DNA from: Antilocapra americana
Taxonomy: Eukaryota; Chordata; Mammalia; Artiodactyla; Antilocapridae
Assembly (NCBI GenBank): GCA_007570785.1
Contig: ML660204.1
Location: forward strand, 2,356,001 to 2,420,000
DNA: 64,000 nucleotides
Reading direction: 5' to 3'
Below, in pieces: positions 58,798-64,000 of this stretch. Position 1 is the stretch's first letter. Each line of letters opens with the position of its first letter. Below the pieces are notes generated by a model that had not been told where the DNA came from, did not search any database, and saw only the letters and a program-made list of their open reading frames with translations. The translations under genes and the position numbers were made by a program.

Positions 58798-58928
58798 TGG
58801 TGGTGGTTTAGTCGCTAAGTCGTGTCTGACTCTTGCGACCCCACAGGCTGTAGCCTGTCAGACTCCTCCGTCTATGGGATTCTCCAGGCAAAAACATTGG
58901 AGTTGGTTGCCATTTCCTTCTCCTAGTG
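58798..58928 (-). mobile_element. Truncated Bov-tA SINE, antisense
   Basis: ggtggtttagtcgctaagtc, then ggagttggttgccatttcct. The tRNA-related part is missing. Confidence 0.88.
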
Positions 58929-59389
58929 GCGAATACAAATTTCTAAATTGCTCATTTTCTTGAAAGCTTGAATTTTATCATTTGCAATATATACTGTCAC
59001 TTATTTTCCTTGAAGTAACAGGTTCCCTGGTTTTCAAGAAAACTGCTACTGTGTAGCCCAGTCTGAATAACCTTGGTTTGTCATTTTATATAAAAGTAGT
59101 TTTCCATGAAAAATGGCTACTTTAGCTAGCAGTTTATCTGCACAAGTATTTGAGACAGCCATTGCATTTCTACATGCAGTGAAAGTGCTTAATGAATATT
59201 TCCTGTTTCATCACACAGAATATTAAAAAGAAGTGTACTCAAAGATTGAGACTTTAGAACACTTGGTAATTTTTACCACTTCTTTAAAGACATTTTGATG
59301 GGAAAATGGATAGGGGGAGGGTAGGTAGTTGGAGTGGCTGGTGAGTCAGATTACCGTGACTGCTAGTTACTCACTGATGCTTTTGTTTT
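58929..59389 (+). repeat. Probable hAT-type DNA transposon remnant, continued
   Basis: An AT-rich unassigned stretch (gtgcttaatgaatatttcct, agattgagactttagaacac). The matching end follows the CHR SINE at 59702-59850. Confidence 0.3.
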
Positions 59390-59701
59390 TGTTTGTTTTT
59401 TTTTAATTTGTTTATTTTTGGTTGCACTGGGTTTTAGTTGCTACAAGTGGGCTTTCTCTAGTTGTGGTGAGGTCTACTCTTCCTTGCTGTGCCTAGGCTT
59501 CTCATTGCAGTGGCGTCTCTTGTTGCAGAGTACAGGCTCTAGAGTGTGTAGGCTTCAGTAGTTGTGGCATACAGGCTCAGGAGTTGCGGCATCCGGGTTT
59601 AGTTGCCCTAAGGCATGTAGAATCTTCCTAGATCAGGGATCGAACCCCTGTCTCCTGCACAGGCATGTGAATTCTCAGCCACTGGACTACCAGGGAAGTC
59701 C
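59390..59701 (-). mobile_element. CHR-type SINE, antisense, near full length
   Basis: A T-rich start (antisense poly-A), then ctagttgtggtgaggtctac, gcagagtacaggctctagag, agttgcggcatccgggttta, gatcgaacccctgtctcctg and ccactggactaccagggaag. Confidence 0.93.
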
Positions 59702-59850
59702 TCATCGTTGATTTTGTACCATTAGTAAAAATATCAACACAGTGAAGAAAGCGAATAGTTTTTAAGATGAAATAGTTTTGACCTCATGGACCCTCTGAAG
59801 TGAGTGTCTCAGAAACCTGCCAGGAGCCCATGGACCACATTTTGAATATC
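59702..59850 (+). repeat. End of the hAT-type remnant
   Basis: gacctcatggaccctctgaa, then ggagcccatggaccacattt. Confidence 0.4.
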
Positions 59851-60345
59851 TTTTTTTTTTTTTTTAATGTTAACAAGCCCATTTGAATTTACTCTTTTGT
59901 GAAGAGTCTATTCAAATCTTTTGCTTGTTTTTCTTTTGGGTTGTCTTGTCCTCTTATGATTTGTAGACATTGTTTATATAGTCTGGATTTAGTCCTTTGT
60001 CAGACATATTCTACAAGTGTCTTCCCTCTGTAGCTTGCTTTTTCACTCTGTTAAAGGTGTTTTTTTTTTTACTTAAAACATTCTTAATATTTTATGTAAT
60101 TCAATTTATCAATACCTTCCCTTTATATGTGGTTCTTTTTTGACCTGTTTGAGAAAATTTTGCCCTATCCTCTGGTCAGGTAGAATTTCTGATACACTCT
60201 AGAAGCTTTGTTGTTTTGCCTTTTATATTAAGATAATCCATTTGAAATTAATTTTATGTGTGTTGTGAGATAGATACATGTTTTACCATATTGATATCCA
60301 GTTATTCTAGCACCATATTTGGAAAAGAATTATCCCTTACCCGTG
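59851..60345 (-). repeat. Old L1 3' region, antisense
   Basis: agtcctttgtcagacatatt, cttccctctgtagcttgctt, then ggttcttttttgacctgttt and ttgatatccagttattctag. Confidence 0.7.
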
Positions 60346-61229
60346 CCACCTTAATAATTTTCATTTTTCACTACCTGTGATACAATAATAGTTACCCTCA
60401 TTCTTTTCATTGTACTCAAAGTCATCTTGATCTTTTTGATTTTTTTTCCCCCATGGATGGCAAAGCTGGTTCAGTAATATTTATATGACTGCTATATAGA
60501 GTGCCAACTGTTGCAGAACTTGCTAGGCATTTCTTCCATTTTCTCTTACTTAATTCTCTCAACCCCATGAGATTGGTAAGGGCTACCCCCCTTTTACGGT
60601 TTACATGAAACTGATGTTCATGTTTAAGTAACTTGGCCACAGTCATTCATGAGCAGAAGTTGTGTTATAATAATAAAATATTGGATAGGGACTCAACCTT
60701 CAAGGAGTTCACAGTTGGTTAGGGCTGAACTGCCCTTTTTATTCAGATCGTAAATGTTTCTAAAACAATTAAAGAAGTATGTCTCAAGTCTGTTGAAGCT
60801 CACAGAAGGGTGATTATTCTGAAGGGTTGAGTTGGGACAGGATATAGAAGGAAGGGCTTCACTGAGATAATACATGATGAACTAAATTTTAAGGGACTAA
60901 TAAAAGTTCTGTAGTATTGGGAGTAGTTGGTATCTGTGGCCAAGAGAAAAATGGATACAAATGGGGCTGTGAAATCATCTTGTCATCGTGGGGGGGGTGG
61001 GGGCAGGCAGGGGAGGAGCCAAGCAGTTATGTATTACTTGTGCTGGCTTGTGAAGAGAGAATAAGTGAATGTGGGAACCACATCACAAGGGATCTTATGT
61101 GCTAAGGAGCTGGCTTTGATCCTGGGGTAATGGGAGCCATCAAAATATTTTGGATAGAAGTGATTCATTCGGAAACTTTTTAAACTATATCCCACCCCAC
61201 CCTCCCAGGAATCCCACTTAATCTTCATT
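60346..61229. other. Intron 4 sequence with MIR and L2 traces
   Basis: 60510-60655 is an antisense MIR (ctcaaccccatgagattggt, taagtaacttggccacagtc). 61080-61180 looks L2-like (tgctaaggagctggctttga). A G-run lies at 60990-61015. No exon. Confidence 0.45.
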
Positions 61230-61440
61230 AGTAAATAGATAATATTTATTGAGCCTTTACTGTGTTCCAAGCTGTTATTACACTAAGTATAGAATATAGT
61301 CTCTCTTAATCTTCATTAGCAAGAGAATGAGAGGTACCTGCTCTTGTTATCCCACTTTTTGGAAAAGAAAACTGACACACAGGTTAATCAACTTGCTCAA
61401 AGAAACAGCTGATGGTGTGGGATTCAGCCCTTAGTATTTT
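61230..61440 (-). repeat. MIR, antisense
   Basis: tttattgagcctttactgtg, then aaaactgacacacaggttaa. Confidence 0.75.
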
Positions 61441-61499
61441 GTCCTTTTGACACTTATATCAGCCATTGCTTCAGAAGAAACTATCTTGGCTTGAATTAT

Positions 61500-61930
61500 T
61501 CCAAGAACAAAGAGAAAGCTGGTATGGTTGGAACATGGTGAGATATGGTGATAAGAGATGACTGTAGGGGTAAGCACAGGACAGTTTGTGTAGAGCCTTG
61601 GGGTCAATGTCAGGAGCAGTGGGAAGCCACTAGGTGTGTTTAGCAAGAGAAAAACTTGATATCATTTCCCTTTTTTTTTTTAAATTCCTCTGGCTCCTTT
61701 GTAGAGAATGGATTAGAGAGGGACAAGAGTAGAAACAATAAGGTCAGGTAAGGAGCTGACACAGGCACTCTGGCAAGAAATAATGGTGATAGATGGTGGC
61801 AGATACAAGGATAATCTGGGATATATTTGGAAGTACACTTTACGGGACTTGCTTATGGGTTGGCTTAATGACGGGAAGAAAAAACCAGGATGATGCAAGG
61901 AGGTTTTTTTTAGCCTAAGTCATTTCTAAT
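61500..61930 (+). repeat. L2 LINE, sense
   Basis: tagagccttggggtcaatgt, gagcagtgggaagccactag, tagagaatggattagagagg and ggatatatttggaag-like words in L2 order. Confidence 0.7.
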
Positions 61931-62576
61931 TTGAGGCTACCATAGCTTCAGGGAACATGCTTTTCATGCAACTTAGAGCACAGCTCTGGATTTTCTTAGT
62001 GTGCATTCCTAACAGTAGAATTAACTACATTAAGGACTAACCTGTAAAGAGCAGTATTGCGTAGGAACCTGGAAAGTTAGTTCCATGAATCAAGGCAAAT
62101 TGGAAGTGGTCAAACAGGAGATGGCAAGAATGAACATTGACATTTTAGGAATCAGTGAATTAAAATGAACTGGAATGGGAGAATTTAATTCAGATGACCT
62201 TTATATTTACTACTGTGGACAAGAATCCCTTAGAAGAAATAGAGTAGCCCTCATTATCAACAAAAGAGTCCAAAATGCAGTACTTGGGTGCAATCTCAGA
62301 AACGACAGAATGATCTCTTGTTCGTTTCCAAGGCAAACCATTCAGTATCACAGTAATCCAAGTCTATGCCCCAACCAGTAATGCTGAAGAAGCTGAAGTT
62401 GAATGGCTCTATGAAGGCCTACAAGACCTTCTGGAACTAATACCCAAAGAAGATGTCCTTTTCATCATAGGGGACTGGAATGCAAAAGTAGGACGTCAAG
62501 AGATGCCTGGAATAACAGGCAAATTTGGCCTTGGAGTACAGAATGAAGCAGGGTAAGGCTAACAGAGTTTTGCCAA

Positions 62577-63305
62577 GTGAATGCACTGGTCATAGCAAAC
62601 ACTCTCTTCCAACAACACAAGAGACGACTCTACACATGGACATCACCAGATGGTCAATACCAAAATCAGATTGATTATATTCTTGGCAGCCAAAGATGGA
62701 GAAGCTCTATACAGTCAGCAAAAACAAGACTAGGAGCTGGCTGTTGCTCACATCATGAACTCCTTATTGCCAAATTCAGACTTAAATTGAAGAAAGTAGG
62801 GAAAACCACTAGACCATTCAGGTATGACCTAAATCACACCCCTGACGATTATACAGTGGAATTGACAAATAGATTCAAGGGATTAGATCTGATAGACAGA
62901 CTGCCTGAAGAACTGTGGATGGAGGTTTGTGACATTGTACAGGAGACAGGGATGATCAAGATGATCTCCAAGAAAAAGAAATGCAGAAAGGCAAAATGGT
63001 TATTTGAGAATGCCTTACAAATAGCTGAGAAAAGAAGAGAAGCTAAAGGCAGAGGAGAAAAGGAAAGATATACCCATCTGAATGCAGAGTTCCAAAGGAT
63101 AGCAAGGAGAGATAAGAAAGCCTTCCTCAGTGATCAATGCAAAGAAATAGAGCAAAACAATAGAATGGGAAAGACTAGACATCTCTTCAAGAAAATTAGA
63201 GATTCCAACGAAACATTTTATGCAGAGATGGGCGCAGTAAAGGACAGAAGTGGCATGGACCTAACAGAAGCAGAAGATATTAAGAAGAGGTGGCAAGAAT
63301 ACACA
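62577..63305 (+). pseudogene. BovB endonuclease C-terminus and linker
   Basis: An open frame of about 243 BovB codons before SINE-derived sequence takes over. YTWTSPDGQYQNQIDYILGS is the late endonuclease block. The following motif reads GCCSHHELL where the AP-endonuclease family has SDH, so residue 59 is His instead of the catalytic Asp. The basic linker KGEKERYTHLNAEFQ-type and EDIKKRWQEYT follow, then the SINE. Upstream, the frame is broken near 62553 by a change after NEAG. Confidence 0.92.
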
Positions 63306-63514
63306 AAAAGTGATAGTGAAGTCACTCAATTGTGTCCGACTGTTTGCAACCCCATGGGCTGTAGCCTCCCAGCTCCTCCATCCATGGGATTTTCCAGGCA
63401 AGAGTACTGGAATGGACTGCTGTTCCCTTCTCCAGGGGATCTTCCTGACCCAAGGATCGAACCCGGGTCTCTGGTATTGTAGGCAGACACGTTACCATCT
63501 GAGCCACCAGCCAC
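63306..63514 (-). mobile_element. Bov-tA SINE, antisense, nested in BovB, with TSD
   Basis: gaagtcactcaattgtgtcc, ccaaggatcgaacccgggtc and ctgagccaccagccac. The perfect 10-bp TSD agaatacaca is at 63296-63305 and 63515-63524. It interrupts the BovB ORF between EYT and the expected ELYKKDL block. Confidence 0.97.
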
Positions 63515-63572
63515 AGAATACACATAAGAACTATACAAAAAAGATCTTCATGACCAAGATAACCACAATTAT

Positions 63573-63917
63573 ATGATCACTCACCTAGAGCCAGACATCC
63601 TGGAATGTGAAGTCAAATGGGCCTTAGGAAACATCACTATGAACAAAGCTAGTGGAGGTGACGGAATTCCAGTTGAGCTATTTCAGATCCTAAAACATGA
63701 TGCCGTGAACATGCTAAACTCAATATGCCAGCAAATTTGGAAAACTCAGCAGTGGCCTCGGGACTGGAAAAGGTTAGTTTTCATCCCAAAGAAAGGCAAT
63801 GCCAAAAAATGTTCAACCTACCTCGCAATTGCACTCATCTCACATGCTAGCCAAGTAATGCTCAAAATTCTCCAAGCCAGGCTTCAACAGTACCTGAACC
63901 CTGAACTTTCAGCATGA
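63573..63917 (+). pseudogene. BovB ORF fragment after the SINE
   Basis: A 114-codon frame: MITHLEPDILECEVKWALGN, KASGGDGIPVELFQILKHD, then KKGNAKKCSTY and KILQARLQQYLNPELSA, then a stop where the consensus continues into the RT core. It is the continuation of the same BovB copy. Confidence 0.92.
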
Positions 63918-64000
63918 GGGAAAGGAGGAGGAACCAGAGATCAAATTGCCAACATCTGCTAGATCATCAAAAAAGCAAGAGAATTCCAGAAAAACATATA

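Larger units (their letters stand above)
62050..64000 (+). mobile_element. BovB LINE, sense, with endonuclease region; runs off the right edge
   Basis: Starts near gcagtattgcgtaggaacct and proceeds through the AP-like endonuclease (FIIGDWNAKVG at 62461-62493), linker and RT N-terminus, interrupted by a SINE at 63306. It is the only copy here that keeps the 5' coding region. It is frameshifted near 62553 and lacks the catalytic Asp of the SDH motif. Confidence 0.95.

Noticed and set aside
47247..64000. PSMF1 exon 5 within the window
   Set aside because: I searched for a G that completes Trp followed by Cys-Asp-Pro-Leu-Gly coding sequence after a good acceptor and found none. Intron 4 appears to extend past the right edge.
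1..64000. CRISPR array, operons or phage-like modules
   Set aside because: The sequence is vertebrate. Repeats are dispersed SINEs and LINEs with TSDs, with no spacer-repeat regularity.

Overview
This is mammalian nuclear DNA from a ruminant, most likely a bovid. It is crowded with BovB (RTE) LINEs, tRNA-Glu-derived Bov-tA and BOV-A2 SINEs and cetartiodactyl CHR-type SINEs. Beneath these lie older mammalian repeats: MIR, L2, L1, MLT1-like LTRs and hAT-like DNA transposons. I cannot tell cattle, buffalo, sheep and goat apart from sequence alone. Repeat family names come from recognised consensus motifs, not from a database search.

Left half, 1-34,250: no protein-coding gene is supported. The stretch looks intergenic, with stacked repeats separated by short unique segments. 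Several insertions still have perfect or near-perfect target-site duplications (TSDs). The most informative block is 6,150-9,650, where an old MLT1-like LTR holds a DNA transposon, which in turn holds a SINE and a young 5'-inverted L1 with a matching 10-bp TSD.

Right half, 34,250-64,000: the 5' part of PSMF1, encoding the proteasome inhibitor PI31, lies on the + strand. A CpG-rich, TATA-less promoter leads into exon 1 (34,548-34,676), exon 2 (40,874-41,026), exon 3 (44,402-44,484) and exon 4 (47,063-47,245). The splice sites are GT-AG and the phases agree. These exons encode residues 1-182 plus two bases of the next codon: the whole N-terminal FP dimerisation domain and the start of the proline-rich region. 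Intron 4 runs past the right edge, so the C-terminal exons are absent. The introns are full of antisense BovB, L1 pieces and SINEs, plus one well-defined 1,160-bp solo LTR in intron 1.

I found no new multi-gene system. The best leads are the solo LTR with its internal ORF and paired poly(A) signals, the twin-primed L1, an ORF in intron 3 that runs in frame into PSMF1 exon 4, a 69-bp near-identical direct repeat, and a marked strand bias among the SINEs.
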